This document shows, piece after piece, positions 16,785 through 25,770 of a DNA stretch of 37,612 nucleotides. The DNA comes from Clostridia bacterium. Lineage in GTDB: Bacteria > Bacillota > Clostridia > Christensenellales > Borkfalkiaceae. Numbering within the stretch: position 1 is the stretch's first letter; every line of letters begins with the position of its first letter. The translations under genes and the position numbers were made by a program. The DNA lies in assembly GCA_017626135.1 (NCBI GenBank), contig JAGAJI010000007.1:1-37612 (forward strand). Reading direction: 5' to 3'. The notes beneath the pieces are model-generated. The model ran no database searches. It was given only the letters and a program-made list of their open reading frames with translations, and was not told the DNA's origin.

Positions 16785-16875
16785 ATTGTAGCACACTTTT
16801 TCCCAAAAGAACAGCGACCATTCGTTTAGTCGGTCAACCGTACGTTGAATTTTTATCAACCAAACGGTTAGTTGG
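16785..16875 (-). promoter_or_regulatory. XRE promoter region with paired motifs
   Basis: TACAAT (16790-16785, minus) is the likely -10. Two similar 11-mers, CGTTTAGTCGG (16823-16833) and CGGTTAGTTGG (16865-16875), are 42 bp apart, about four helical turns, and could be operator half-sites. A short GGCG/CGCC hairpin at 16873-16884 may end the neighbouring tldE transcript. Confidence 0.3.
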
Positions 16876-16888
16876 CGTTTTTCGCCCG

Positions 16889-18160
16889 TTAAATGACGCT
16901 GATTTTGCCCAGCAACGCTTTCTTGGGACCGAAATAGTCGTTGGAAGTTGTCGTTTCCTCGCTTAAATTCAAATGATTGAGCGCCTCGGACAGCTTGCCG
17001 CTGATGGAAATTCCCGTCAACGGAACCCGCTTTTCTCCGTCGAAATAGTAGGCAAGGCGCACTTCGCCGCCGATATAGTCGTTGTACACGTCCACCTGCA
17101 AGCCCGACATGGAAACGCACTCAAAGTAAGGGTTGCTTTGCATTTCCGCCACCGAAACGCTCCCTTTTGCAAGCTGTATGCAGGGCAGGTTCCCCGTGAC
17201 CTTCTCGCCCAAGTATTGCGCGAAACGGTTGGCGCCGTAATAGCTTATGACCTTGCCGTTCTCGATGACTTTCGTGTCGACGAGGGTGACGCCGTCGCCG
17301 TCGAACAGCGCGTTGGCGCTGCCGCCCTCGATCTTGCCCCGCAAGGTAACGGTGAGTTTGTCGCAGTCCGAAGTCTGCAATACGTCGTCTTTCTTGAATG
17401 CGTTGGAGTGGGAATGTACCGTTCCGTAATGGAGTTGAGAGACGAGCGTCCAAAGCAGTTCGCGGATTTCGGGAGCGTTCAATACGACGGGGCAGGTGGG
17501 ATTGACGGCAGGCTTGGTTGCAAAATATCTGTCCTTGACTTCCTGCATTTTGCCTTGGATCTCCGCCTTGACCGTCTCGAAGTCGAAGGAGGAGAAGTTG
17601 TAACATTCGTACAGCTCCACGGATTCTGCGTTCTCCGTCCACGTGGGGATCGCCTCGACCATCGCCTTATACTTGTGTTCCTGTTTATCCACGCCGCGGC
17701 TGTTGACGACCCGTACGGAAATTTTGTTTACGAAAATTTCCAAGGCGTTGATGGAGCCGCTTTGTTCTTCGTTCGCCGCAAAGCAAGCCTTGGCGATTTC
17801 ATACGCCAAATCCTTGGGCGCGTATTCGCTCATGTTGGAGTAAATTTCCTCGTCGAGCGTTTCGCTTTCGGGCAGGGTATAGCTTTGGTTATTGACGAGT
17901 TTCGCCTTCTCAATGGCGAGCTCGATTTTGCCTCGGAGTTCCTCCTCCGTCGTGGAGGCGTACACGGAGAACACGCTGTCGCCGCGCTTGCCGTCGTGAT
18001 CGACGTAAATCGTCACCGTCCTGTCGGTGGTGGAAGTACTGCGCACCGTTTCGAGAGAAGTATGCACGAAAAAGAGTTCGTACGATTGCGTGCTTACCTT
18101 ACTGATTTTATAATCGCTGACTTCGCTATATTCTTTGATGATATCGATAATTTTTTCCAT
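16889..18160 (-). CDS. TldE/PmbA-type metalloprotease subunit
   Basis: A 423-residue member of the TldD/PmbA family that lacks the HExxxH motif, as expected of the TldE-like partner. The family pattern is clear: STTDRTVTIYVDHDGKRGDS, NSRGVDKQEHKY, SQLHYGTVHSHSNAFKKDDV, LVDTKVIENGKVISYYGANR and the terminal GEVRLAYYFDGEKRVPLTGI. TldD/TldE heterodimers trim unfolded peptides and peptide antibiotic precursors. The ORF extends further upstream in frame, but the ATG at 18160 overlaps the tldD stop (TAATG), which fixes the start. It is translationally coupled with tldD. Confidence 0.88.
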   Translation of the reverse strand: MEKIIDIIKEYSEVSDYKISKVSTQSYELFFVHTSLETVRSTSTTDRTVTIYVDHDGKRGDSVFSVYASTTEEELRGKIELAIEKAKLVNNQSYTLPESETLDEEIYSNMSEYAPKDLAYEIAKACFAANEEQSGSINALEIFVNKISVRVVNSRGVDKQEHKYKAMVEAIPTWTENAESVELYECYNFSSFDFETVKAEIQGKMQEVKDRYFATKPAVNPTCPVVLNAPEIRELLWTLVSQLHYGTVHSHSNAFKKDDVLQTSDCDKLTVTLRGKIEGGSANALFDGDGVTLVDTKVIENGKVISYYGANRFAQYLGEKVTGNLPCIQLAKGSVSVAEMQSNPYFECVSMSGLQVDVYNDYIGGEVRLAYYFDGEKRVPLTGISISGKLSEALNHLNLSEETTTSNDYFGPKKALLGKISVI

Positions 18161-19563
18161 TACGCTAATTTCACCCGTACTTTCAACGCGGGCCCTCCGT
18201 CTGATACTCTCACCCATTCCTTGTAGCCTTTGCCGCAGCTCCCCGAGCCGATGACCTGAAAATCGTCGGAAATCATGGAGATGGACTTCAACACGTCGGG
18301 CACGTAGCCGCTCATGACTACGGGCGCTACGTAGTTGTCCGTGAGTTTCCCGTCGATAATTTCGATGCCGTACTCCGCCGTGCATTGAATCTGCCAGTTC
18401 TTGGGGTCTTCCATGCCGTTGTTCGTCTCGAAAAGCATATATCCGTGCTTGATCGAGGCAATCATGTCCTCGAGCTTGTCGTTGCCCTTCTCAAAGAAGG
18501 TGTTGGTCATGCGGGCGTACGCCTTGCGCTTGTAGCTCTGCCGTCTGCCGTTGCCGGTGGGGGAAGTTTTCAGCTCGCTTGCGCTCGTGAGGTCGCTGAT
18601 GCCGCGCACGAGGATCCCGTCCTTGATGATTTGGGTATCCTGCGCCAACACGCCGTCGTCGTCGAAGAAATAGGAGGCGGTGGAAAAAGCTGCCGCCGCA
18701 CCGTCGTGCATGTTGCAGATGGGGGAGGCAACGTATTTGCCCACGTACTCTTTCGCGAGCGCTCTGTCCTTGACGAACTGGTCCATTTCCACGCCGTGCC
18801 CGAACGCCTCGTGCGCGATGAGCCCCGTAATGGACGGGTCGGTGATGCAGTCGTATACGCCCGGCTCGATGGGCTTTGCGGTGGAGAGTTTCTTCGCCTT
18901 CGTCACCAACTTTTCGAGCAACGCAGGCAGACCGCCGAGCGCCTCACGCATGAGGTTGGAGTACGTCCCTTCGCGCGCCTGCACCATCTTGTCGCCGTCT
19001 TTGTACACGACCGTTGCGTAGGCGTTCGCCCAGCTGTAAAACTGGTCAAGCTCTTTGTCGTTGGAAATGAAGAGCTTGGAAACGGTGAAGAAGTTCAGCG
19101 AACAGACGGCGTTCACCACGTGCGCGTCCATCGCAAGCAGTTTGTCTTTGATGTTCTTGCAGTAATCGATGAGCTGCTCGGGAGAATAGTCGTCGAAATC
19201 GCAGGGGCGTTCAAAGGATTGCACCAAGGGATCGTCGGCGATGGGGTTTGCCGTAATCATGTCCTTATGAAGGTCGGGATTGATCTCCAATGATTGCAGA
19301 ATTTCCTGTGCGAGCGCCTTCTTGTCGCCGCCGATATCGTCGGTGGAGTACTCGAAAAAGCTCCGTCCGTCGTTCATCTTGACGACGAAGCCGCACTCGC
19401 TCGCCGCGCCTTCGTTGATGGCGGAGTTCATTCGATTTGCCATTACCTGGGACGCCTTTACGTCCGTTGCCAACACGCTCACGTAGGAGAAGTAGGGGGA
19501 CAGCTCGGCAATGAGCTGTTTGATCTCTCCGCGCTTGCCGTCTAAAAATTCAGAAAAAGCCAT
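18160..19563 (-). CDS. tldD: TldD-type metalloprotease
   Basis: A 467-residue zinc metalloprotease subunit. The zinc motif is HEAFGH in GLIAHEAFGHGVEMDQ, and the Cys in GSGSCGKGYKEW is the usual C-terminal metal ligand region. GGRRQSYKRKAYARMTNTFF and SYFFDDDGV also fit the family. AAGGAG lies 8 nt before the ATG. It is first in a two-gene operon with the TldE-like gene, under a perfect promoter. No RiPP precursor or bacteriocin gene is visible nearby, so a general peptide-degradation role is more likely here. Confidence 0.92.
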   Translation of the reverse strand: MAFSEFLDGKRGEIKQLIAELSPYFSYVSVLATDVKASQVMANRMNSAINEGAASECGFVVKMNDGRSFFEYSTDDIGGDKKALAQEILQSLEINPDLHKDMITANPIADDPLVQSFERPCDFDDYSPEQLIDYCKNIKDKLLAMDAHVVNAVCSLNFFTVSKLFISNDKELDQFYSWANAYATVVYKDGDKMVQAREGTYSNLMREALGGLPALLEKLVTKAKKLSTAKPIEPGVYDCITDPSITGLIAHEAFGHGVEMDQFVKDRALAKEYVGKYVASPICNMHDGAAAAFSTASYFFDDDGVLAQDTQIIKDGILVRGISDLTSASELKTSPTGNGRRQSYKRKAYARMTNTFFEKGNDKLEDMIASIKHGYMLFETNNGMEDPKNWQIQCTAEYGIEIIDGKLTDNYVAPVVMSGYVPDVLKSISMISDDFQVIGSGSCGKGYKEWVRVSDGGPALKVRVKLA

Positions 19564-19599
19564 ACGTTTGCTCCTTGTACGATGAAATAATTTGATTAT

Positions 19600-19628
19600 A
19601 TTATAGCATTATATCAATTTTTTGTCAA
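19600..19628 (-). promoter_or_regulatory. tldD-tldE promoter
   Basis: On the minus strand TTGACA (19628-19623), 17 bp, TATAAT (19605-19600): a perfect sigma-A match. Confidence 0.9.
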
Positions 19629-19687
19629 GATTTTGGGAAGGAAATTGCTATTTAGAAGTCTTTTTTTCGTTTTCTTCTGCAAAACAG

Positions 19688-19716
19688 TTGAAAAAGTCAT
19701 AAAAATATGTTACAAT
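19688..19716 (+). promoter_or_regulatory. fakA operon promoter
   Basis: TTGAAA (19688-19693), 17 bp, TACAAT (19711-19716). It is divergent from the tldD promoter, 60 bp away. Confidence 0.8.
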
Positions 19717-19774
19717 TATAAAAGTAATCATGATATTCATTCGTTCTGTAAGAATAAGAGAAAGGAGTATGACT

Positions 19775-21442
19775 TTGGTTTCCACAGAAAGAAAAATGAT
19801 CGACGGCGAGTTGTTCGTGAAGATGGTGCTTGGCGGCGCCAAGAATTTGCAGGACAATTTGCAGGAGGTAAACGATTTGAACGTCTTCCCGATCCCCGAC
19901 GGGGACACGGGTGAAAATATGTATCTGACTTTACAGGGTGGCTTGGAACGCTTGAAAAGCGAACAGAGCCCCCTGCTTTGCGACAAGGCGTGCGCGATGG
20001 CGCAGGGGATGTTGCTCGGCGCGAGAGGAAACTCGGGCGTCATCTTATCCCAACTTTTCTACGGGCTCTCGGAAGGGTTGCTCGGGTTGGAGACGGCGGA
20101 CGTTCGGCAGCTCGGTTCAGCGCTGAAACAAGGTGTCAGATGCGCGTACGGCGCAGTGGCGCATCCCGTCGAGGGCACGATTCTGACGGTGGCGCGCGAA
20201 GCGGTGGAAAACGCTTGCGCAAAATTCGGGCACGACGTGGGCGTGGAGGAATTTTTCTCGGGATACCTTTCCGAGATGCAAGCGTCCTTGGAAAAGACGC
20301 CCAACCTTTTGGCGGTGCTCAAAGAGGCGGGCGTTATCGACAGCGGCGGCGCGGGGCTCGTGTATATCACCGAGGGGTTCTGCAAGGCGCTCGGCGGCGA
20401 GGAGACGGAGCACGAGTTGGCACTCTCGTCCGTGCATTCGGCAAAGACGTTGGATTTGTCCAAATTCAACGAAAATTCCGTCATGGAATTTGGGTATTGC
20501 ACCGAGCTTTTGTTGCAATTACAGCATTGTAAAACGGACGTGGAGCATTTCTCCGTGGAAGAGCTCATCGCCTTTTTGGAGAGCGTGGGGGATTCCATCG
20601 TGGCGTTCCGCACGGGCACGGTGATCAAAATCCACGTGCATACCATGGAGCCTTGGAAGGTGTTGCAGCATTGTCAGCAATTCGGGGAATTCCTGACGGT
20701 AAAAATCGAGAATATGACCTTGCAGCACAACGAGACGACGGAAAGGAAGACGACGTTCAAGAAAGTCAAACGCGCGCGCAGAAAGTACGCGACCGTCGTA
20801 GTGGCTTCGGGCGAAGGCTTGATTGCGACCTTCAAGGAAATGGGCGCGGATTACGTGATTGCAGGCGGGCAGACGAACAACCCTTCGGCGGAGAACTTTT
20901 TGACGGCGTTCGACGAAGTGAACGCCGACCACGTCTTCGTGTTGCCCAACAACGGCAACGTCGTCATGGCGGCAAAACAGGCGGCGAATATCTACGAGGA
21001 CTCTCAAATCCACGTCATCGAAAGCAAGAACGTGGGACAGGGGTATTCGGCGCTCTCTATGCTCGACTACGGCTCCGACGATCCTGAAACGATCGAGGAA
21101 ATCTTGACGGAGAGTATGCAGGACACGATCACGGGCATGGTGGCTCGCTCCGTGCGCGATACCGAACTCAACGGCGTGGAAGTGAAGAAGGATTGCTACA
21201 TGGGCTTTACCGATCACACCATATACGTCTGCGAAAAAAGTAAGATAGAAGCCGTTTGCACGCTCACCGAAAAACTGGGCATGAAGGAGAAAGAATTTCT
21301 CATCGCCGTCTACGGAAAAACGGTGACGGACGAGGAGAAAGCGCAGTTCAACGCGTACATGGGTACCACGTACCCGAGCGTCGAGGTCTACGAGATCGAG
21401 GGCGGTCAGGACGTGTACGACTTCTTATTAATCATTGAATAA
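19775..21442 (+). CDS. fakA: Fatty acid kinase FakA (DAK2/DegV-linked)
   Basis: A 555-residue kinase that phosphorylates fatty acids held by FakB so they can enter phospholipid synthesis. The N-terminal DAK2 domain has NDLNVFPIPDGDTGENM (phosphate/Mg-binding Asp cluster), GARGNSGVILSQ and HPVEGTIL. The middle has SGGAGLVYITEGF and the C-terminal domain GGQTNNPSAENF and NNGNVVMAA. Start choice: AAAGGAG (19761-19767) is only 1 nt before the ATG at 19769 but 7 nt before an in-frame TTG at 19775, so TTG is likelier. The ATG at 19798 is a later alternative. FakB follows 33 bp downstream. Confidence 0.93.
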   Translation: MVSTERKMIDGELFVKMVLGGAKNLQDNLQEVNDLNVFPIPDGDTGENMYLTLQGGLERLKSEQSPLLCDKACAMAQGMLLGARGNSGVILSQLFYGLSEGLLGLETADVRQLGSALKQGVRCAYGAVAHPVEGTILTVAREAVENACAKFGHDVGVEEFFSGYLSEMQASLEKTPNLLAVLKEAGVIDSGGAGLVYITEGFCKALGGEETEHELALSSVHSAKTLDLSKFNENSVMEFGYCTELLLQLQHCKTDVEHFSVEELIAFLESVGDSIVAFRTGTVIKIHVHTMEPWKVLQHCQQFGEFLTVKIENMTLQHNETTERKTTFKKVKRARRKYATVVVASGEGLIATFKEMGADYVIAGGQTNNPSAENFLTAFDEVNADHVFVLPNNGNVVMAAKQAANIYEDSQIHVIESKNVGQGYSALSMLDYGSDDPETIEEILTESMQDTITGMVARSVRDTELNGVEVKKDCYMGFTDHTIYVCEKSKIEAVCTLTEKLGMKEKEFLIAVYGKTVTDEEKAQFNAYMGTTYPSVEVYEIEGGQDVYDFLLIIE

Positions 21443-21475
21443 AAGAAAAAAATATCAAAACAGGAGAAAATAAGT

Positions 21476-22372
21476 ATGGAAAAATTCATTATTGTGACCG
21501 ATTCTTGCAGCGACTTGGATAAGTCTGCGCGCGAGAAATATCAAATTGAGTACCTCCCCATGCACTTCAGCGAAAACGGGAAGGACTATGACGCCGACCT
21601 CGACTGGAAGGAAATTTCCTTCTCCGATTATTACAACAAAATGAGAAACGGTACCCGTTTCATCACGGCGCAGGTAAACGTTGCGCAATATAGAGAAGCG
21701 TTTGAAAAGTACGCAAAGGAAGGCTACGGAATCCTTTCTATTTCCTGCTCTTCCAAACTGTCCGCCTCCGTAAGGGCGAGCGAACAGGCGCGCGAAGAAG
21801 TGTTGAATTCCTATCCCGACGCAAAAATTTATTGCATCGACTCCCTGATTTCCTGCGCGGGGCTCGGTATGATTTGTATCCATGCTTCCAAACTTCGCAG
21901 CGAGGGTAAGAGCCTCGAAGAAACGGTCGCTTGGGTGGAAGAAAACAAGCTCAATTTCCATCAGGAAGCGACGGTGGAAAAGCTCACTTGGCTCAAACAG
22001 GCGGGCAGAGTGAGCGCGGCGAGCGCTTTCTTCGGCGGTTTGCTCAACGTCAAGCCCATCATCATTTCGGACGCGATCGGACAGAACTTCGCCGTGGAAA
22101 AGGTCAAGGGCAGAAAGGTGTCCTTCACCCGTTTGGTGGAGCGTGTGAAAGAGGCGTACGACGGGACGAAATATCCCGAGATCGTCGTTGCCCACGGGGA
22201 CGTCGAGGAAGAGGCGAAAGAGATTAAGGAGATGCTCGTCTCTGCGCTCGGCGTGGACGAAAGTCTCGTGCAGATCGACCGCATTGGGCCCATCATCGGC
22301 GCTTCGACGGGCCCCGGCGTTATAGGAATTTACTATTACGGTTCCAAGGTGACCGAAAACGCGGAGGCTTAA
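21476..22372 (+). CDS. fakB: DegV-family fatty-acid-binding protein (FakB)
   Basis: A 298-residue DegV protein. It starts FIIVTDSCSDL and has ISCSSKLSASVRASEQA, EKLTWLKQAGRVSAASAFFG, LLNVKPII and the C-terminal GASTGPGVIGIYYYG, the conserved fatty-acid carboxylate-binding and FakA-docking parts of FakB. AGGAGA lies 8 nt before the ATG. It sits directly after fakA and its stop overlaps the start of an acyltransferase-like gene (TAATG). The three genes form an exogenous-fatty-acid-use operon. Confidence 0.93.
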   Translation: MEKFIIVTDSCSDLDKSAREKYQIEYLPMHFSENGKDYDADLDWKEISFSDYYNKMRNGTRFITAQVNVAQYREAFEKYAKEGYGILSISCSSKLSASVRASEQAREEVLNSYPDAKIYCIDSLISCAGLGMICIHASKLRSEGKSLEETVAWVEENKLNFHQEATVEKLTWLKQAGRVSAASAFFGGLLNVKPIIISDAIGQNFAVEKVKGRKVSFTRLVERVKEAYDGTKYPEIVVAHGDVEEEAKEIKEMLVSALGVDESLVQIDRIGPIIGASTGPGVIGIYYYGSKVTENAEA

Positions 22373-23103
22373 TGAAAAAGCAGAAGAAAAAAGAATTTCA
22401 GGTTCCCGCAAAGACGAGCGTATTCTACGCGGCGTTCAAAAACACCGTCATGCGCTTGCTTTTCAGAAAGCCTAAAATCATCAACCTCGCGGGAGAGCTT
22501 CCCAAAAAGGGCATTATTCTTGCCAACCATTCGGCAAAGAGCGGCCCGCCCAGCTTTGATCTGTACTATCCCGTCACTTGCGCGAAATGGGGCGCATATC
22601 AGATGTTCGGGAATTTCAAAAGCAGAATGGAGTATCTTCGGGACGTGCTCTATATCCAAAAATGCGGCAAGAAGCCCGGGTTTATCACTTCCTTCAAGGC
22701 GTGGTTTATGGCGATTTTCAATCCCTTCGTCTATCGCGGAATGCGCATGATGCCGACTTACCCCGACGCCCGTTTCGCTTCGACGTTGCGCGACAGCGCC
22801 AAGGTACTCGACGCGGATATGTCGGTGATGATCTTCCCCGAAAATTCGGGCGAGGGCTATAAGGACGTGCTGACGGAATTCTTCCCCGGCTTCGTCATGC
22901 TCGCGGAAAAATACCACCGCGCAACGAAGGAGGATTTGCCCGTCTATCCCGTCTATTACAGCATTAAAAAACGGCTTATGGTCATCGGCAAAGCTCTGTT
23001 CGTGCAGAATTTTGTCAAACAAGGATTGGATAGATACCAGATCGCACAGCGTTTTTGCGACGAGGTCAATCAGCTCTATTTTGACTACGTAAGAGACGTA
23101 TAA
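22372..23103 (+). CDS. PlsC-like lysophospholipid acyltransferase with altered motif
   Basis: A 243-residue protein of the 1-acylglycerol-3-phosphate acyltransferase type. Motif I is ILANHSAKSGPP: His is kept, but the Asp of the usual NHxxxxD is absent. FPENSGEG stands where FPEG is expected, and LPVYPVYYS matches the motif IV region. The N-terminus is Lys-rich with a hydrophobic stretch, suggesting inner-face membrane association. Coupled to fakB by a 1-nt overlap, it may use acyl-phosphate made via FakA/FakB and PlsX-type steps. The missing Asp makes the activity uncertain. Confidence 0.8.
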   Translation: MKKQKKKEFQVPAKTSVFYAAFKNTVMRLLFRKPKIINLAGELPKKGIILANHSAKSGPPSFDLYYPVTCAKWGAYQMFGNFKSRMEYLRDVLYIQKCGKKPGFITSFKAWFMAIFNPFVYRGMRMMPTYPDARFASTLRDSAKVLDADMSVMIFPENSGEGYKDVLTEFFPGFVMLAEKYHRATKEDLPVYPVYYSIKKRLMVIGKALFVQNFVKQGLDRYQIAQRFCDEVNQLYFDYVRDV

Positions 23104-23108
23104 TTTCA

Positions 23109-23128
23109 TTCAACGCAGACATGCCCCC
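23109..23128 (+). repeat. Dispersed repeat copy, hybrid type
   Basis: TTCAACGCAGACATGCCCCC. Its first 11 bases match the common repeat end (TTCAACGCA) and its last match the G5C-type end. It forms the left arm of the terminator after the acyltransferase gene. Confidence 0.65.
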
Positions 23129-23146
23129 TACATATGGGGGTATTTT
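23121..23146 (+). terminator. Terminator of the fak operon
   Basis: ATGCCCCC pairs with GGGGGTAT around a 7-nt loop, followed by TTTC. It lies 18 bp after the acyltransferase stop and before the M20 gene start. Confidence 0.7.
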
Positions 23147-23171
23147 CTGTAAAAAGGAACATATTAAAGTT

Positions 23172-24347
23172 ATGGATATTTTGAAAGAATCGAAGGAAAT
23201 GCAAGCGGAGCTGACGGCTTGGCGGAGATATTTACACGCGCACGCCGAAACGGGATTCGCATTGAATGAAACAACCGCGTTTATCAAAGCGGAACTCGTA
23301 AAGATGGGCTACGAGCCTCAAACTTGCGGCAGAGCAGGGGTGGTTGCGGAAGTCGGTGCGGGGGAGATTTTCTTGCTCCGCGCGGATATGGATGCGCTGC
23401 CCATTCCCGAAAAATCGGGGGAGAAATTCGCCTGCAAAAGTGGGAATATGCACGCGTGCGGTCACGATATGCACGCGACCATGCTCCTCGGGGCGGCGAA
23501 GATTTTGAAGGCGCATGAAAGCGAGTTGAAAAGAAAGGTACGCCTCTTATTTCAGCCTGCCGAGGAGACGCTCGAAGGCTCGAAAGATTGCGTAGAGGCA
23601 GGGGTGCTCCAAGGCGTCAAGGGCGCGATGATGATCCATTCCATGACGAACGTGCCCATTCCCGTCGGGTGCGCCGTGGTGTCTTCGCCCGGCGTCAGCG
23701 CACCGGCGGCGGACTTCTTTTCCATCGAGGTGAAGGGGAAGAGCTGTCACGGCTCCGCGCCGTGGAACGGCGTGGACGCGCTTACCGCGGCGGCGAATAT
23801 TTTGCTTGCTTTGCAGGAGATTCCCGCCCGTGAACTCAATCCCGGCGGGGCTGCCGTGCTCACGATCGGGGAGATGAAGGGGGGAACGGCGAGCAACGTC
23901 ATCGCCGATTCCGCGATTCTCAAAGGGACGCTTCGCGCATACGACGAGGAGTTGCGCAGCTTGATCAAAGAGCGGCTCGAAGAGATTGCCGCGGCGGTTG
24001 CGAAAGCCTATCGCGCCCGCGCGAAAGTGACGTACGAGAGCGGTTGCCCCACCCTCGTCAACGACGAAACCCTCTCCGAACAAATGGAAAGGGTGGGGAA
24101 GGAGTTGTTGGGGGAGAGGTGTGTGTTCACGTCCAAAGCGTTGCAGGGGGACGCCAAAGCCAAGAGCGGCGGCTCGGAGGACTTCGCCTATATTTCGCAA
24201 AGGGTTCCTTCCATCATGGTGGCGTTGGCGGCAGGGGAGCCGAGCAAGGGATACGAATATCCCCTCCATCACGCGAAGGTGACGTTCGACGAAAACGCCT
24301 TGCCCGTCGGCGCGGCGCTGTATGCGGCAGTCGCGTTGAAAATATGA
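23172..24347 (+). CDS. M20-family metal-dependent amidohydrolase
   Basis: A 391-residue M20D peptidase/aminoacylase-type enzyme (hippurate hydrolase or N-acyl-amino-acid deacetylase class). Metal ligands are visible as HACGHDMH (Cys96, His98 of CGHD) and AEE (Glu131-Glu132), with LRADMDALP at 69-77 and the dimerisation insert KGKSCHGSAPWNGVDA. There is no signal peptide. The frame is open back to 23121, but that ATG lies in the terminator of the previous gene. The ATG at 23172, with AAAAAGGA upstream, is likelier. Substrate cannot be assigned. It may share read-through from the fak operon. Confidence 0.9.
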   Translation: MDILKESKEMQAELTAWRRYLHAHAETGFALNETTAFIKAELVKMGYEPQTCGRAGVVAEVGAGEIFLLRADMDALPIPEKSGEKFACKSGNMHACGHDMHATMLLGAAKILKAHESELKRKVRLLFQPAEETLEGSKDCVEAGVLQGVKGAMMIHSMTNVPIPVGCAVVSSPGVSAPAADFFSIEVKGKSCHGSAPWNGVDALTAAANILLALQEIPARELNPGGAAVLTIGEMKGGTASNVIADSAILKGTLRAYDEELRSLIKERLEEIAAAVAKAYRARAKVTYESGCPTLVNDETLSEQMERVGKELLGERCVFTSKALQGDAKAKSGGSEDFAYISQRVPSIMVALAAGEPSKGYEYPLHHAKVTFDENALPVGAALYAAVALKI

Positions 24348-24372
24348 TTTTTTTGGATTAAAAATAGAAAAC

Positions 24373-24413
24373 GACGGGGGCAGGTATGCGTTCAACGCAT
24401 ACCTGCCCCCGTC
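24373..24413. terminator. Bidirectional terminator built from an inverted pair of the dispersed repeat
   Basis: A perfect palindrome with 20-bp arms (24373-24392 and 24394-24413), followed by TTTTTC on the + strand and T-rich sequence on the minus strand. Each arm contains GGGGGCAGGTATGCGTT, the core of the window-wide repeat. It separates two convergent genes. Confidence 0.9.
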
Positions 24414-24434
24414 TTTTTCGGCGAAAGCCGAAGA

Positions 24435-25613
24435 TTATAAGCCCTCTTTTTTCAAGTCCTCCACCAACTCGCGCATTTCCTTTTCCCGATGCGCAGGGAA
24501 GATGATGATATGCGCTTTGGGTAGGAACTCGCCGTTTTCCATTTCCTCAAAGCAGGAGAGCTGATATTTTTTCGCCGTCTCCTTGCTCGGTTCGGCGATG
24601 ACGAAGATGTTCGACAGGGGCGCGCGTTGGAACTTAATGCCGCTCTCTTTCAAAAGCCCTTCGAAAAAGACGATATTGCGTTTATAAAGATCGGGCTGGG
24701 ACTTATGCATCTGCTCCACGATATGATTGTACAGCGCGAAGGCGGGAATGGAGCGTGAGCCCGACACGGTGGTGTCCTTCTGCCCGATGTAGGCAACGTT
24801 TCTGCCCTGCGGTTTTTCCGTCGCGACGAATACCGAATGCACGTCGGGGAACCCCACGTATTTGTGCATACTCACGCAGACGGAGTTGACGCCCCGTTCC
24901 TTGGCGTTCAAAAGCAGGGGTGCGTCGGTCTGATTGTTGGGGATTCCCCCGAACAGCGCCGCGTCTACGTGGATATAATGGGGAATGTTCTTCTCGCGCA
25001 GGAAATCGACGATGGCGTCCACGTTGTCGCACACGCCGTACTTGGTCGTGCCGTGGGTGAGCACGAGATTCGCCGCCGCGCCTTTGACGCGGTAGTTTTT
25101 CTCAATGCGCTCGAACAGCCGGGACAAGTCCATCACGTCGTTGCCGATCGTGGGGATTTCGATATGGGGGTAGCGGTCGGCGTACTTTTCCACCGAATAG
25201 TGGGCGGAGGCGGAGTAGTACAAAATCCCGTTCGGATTTTTGGCGAACGCCAACGTGATGCCGCAGGAGTTGCTCTCCGAGCCGCCGCTCGTCACGTACC
25301 CCCAGAAATTTTTTCCCATGCCGAACTTTTCGGCGTATAAGCCGACGATGCGGCGTTCCATATCCTTGGTGTCCATGGCGTAGTTGCCTCGCTCCTCGAT
25401 ATCTCCGCAATTGTTGGAGAAGGGGGAGGCGTAGTGCATGAGCAGAAGATACTGCGTCAAGGGAGAAATGGGGTTGAAATAAGCGGGATAACCGAACATA
25501 TATCGCGCCGCTTTGCGGTTTTTGGCGTAAAAGGCGGTCGCCTCGCTTGCGACGGGGGTCGATTCGAACTGCTCGGCGTATTCTTTTGGTAACTGTTTCA
25601 ATAATTCTTCCAT
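24435..25613 (-). CDS. PLP-dependent group II decarboxylase, histidine-decarboxylase-like
   Basis: A 392-residue PLP enzyme. The Schiff-base lysine is Lys251 in SVCVSMHKYVGFPDVHS. The pyridine-N-binding Asp217 is in YIHVDAALFGG, His138 in SASAHYSVEKY, and the phosphate-loop type TSGGSESN at 109-116. Length and motif spacing fit bacterial PLP histidine decarboxylases (about 380 residues) better than glutamate decarboxylases. The product would be histamine from histidine if so. There is no adjacent histidine/histamine antiporter gene. A possible leaderless promoter lies directly before the ATG. Confidence 0.82.
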   Translation of the reverse strand: MEELLKQLPKEYAEQFESTPVASEATAFYAKNRKAARYMFGYPAYFNPISPLTQYLLLMHYASPFSNNCGDIEERGNYAMDTKDMERRIVGLYAEKFGMGKNFWGYVTSGGSESNSCGITLAFAKNPNGILYYSASAHYSVEKYADRYPHIEIPTIGNDVMDLSRLFERIEKNYRVKGAAANLVLTHGTTKYGVCDNVDAIVDFLREKNIPHYIHVDAALFGGIPNNQTDAPLLLNAKERGVNSVCVSMHKYVGFPDVHSVFVATEKPQGRNVAYIGQKDTTVSGSRSIPAFALYNHIVEQMHKSQPDLYKRNIVFFEGLLKESGIKFQRAPLSNIFVIAEPSKETAKKYQLSCFEEMENGEFLPKAHIIIFPAHREKEMRELVEDLKKEGL

Positions 25614-25622
25614 GATAAGATC

Positions 25623-25651
25623 CTTATAGCATATCGAAGGGTATTTTTCAA
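25623..25651 (-). promoter_or_regulatory. Candidate leaderless promoter of the decarboxylase
   Basis: On the minus strand TTGAAA (25651-25646), 17 bp, TATAAG (25628-25623), then 9 nt and the ATG. Transcription would start within a few bases of the start codon. AAGGA overlaps the -10, so a leadered transcript from further up is also possible. Confidence 0.45.
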
Positions 25652-25728
25652 CGTAGGTGCCAACGAAAAGGGGGATTTCGTCGAAGTCTGTTTCGGGGAG
25701 GTGGCGATCGATGAAAAGGCATCAGAAA

Positions 25729-25754
25729 GGGTTGTAGCAAATTTGCTACAACCC
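25729..25754 (-). terminator. Palindromic terminator after mscS
   Basis: A perfect 26-bp palindrome (GGGTTGTAGCAAA and its complement). On the minus strand CTTTCTGATGCCTTTTC follows, a weak T-tract. It lies 17 bp after the mscS stop. Confidence 0.6.
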
Positions 25755-25770
25755 CGTCCCTTTGGAGGGA

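Noticed and set aside
17498..17520. Repeat-like GGGGCAGGTGGG in the tldE gene
   Set aside because: Match ends after GGGGCAGGT and encodes conserved family residues.
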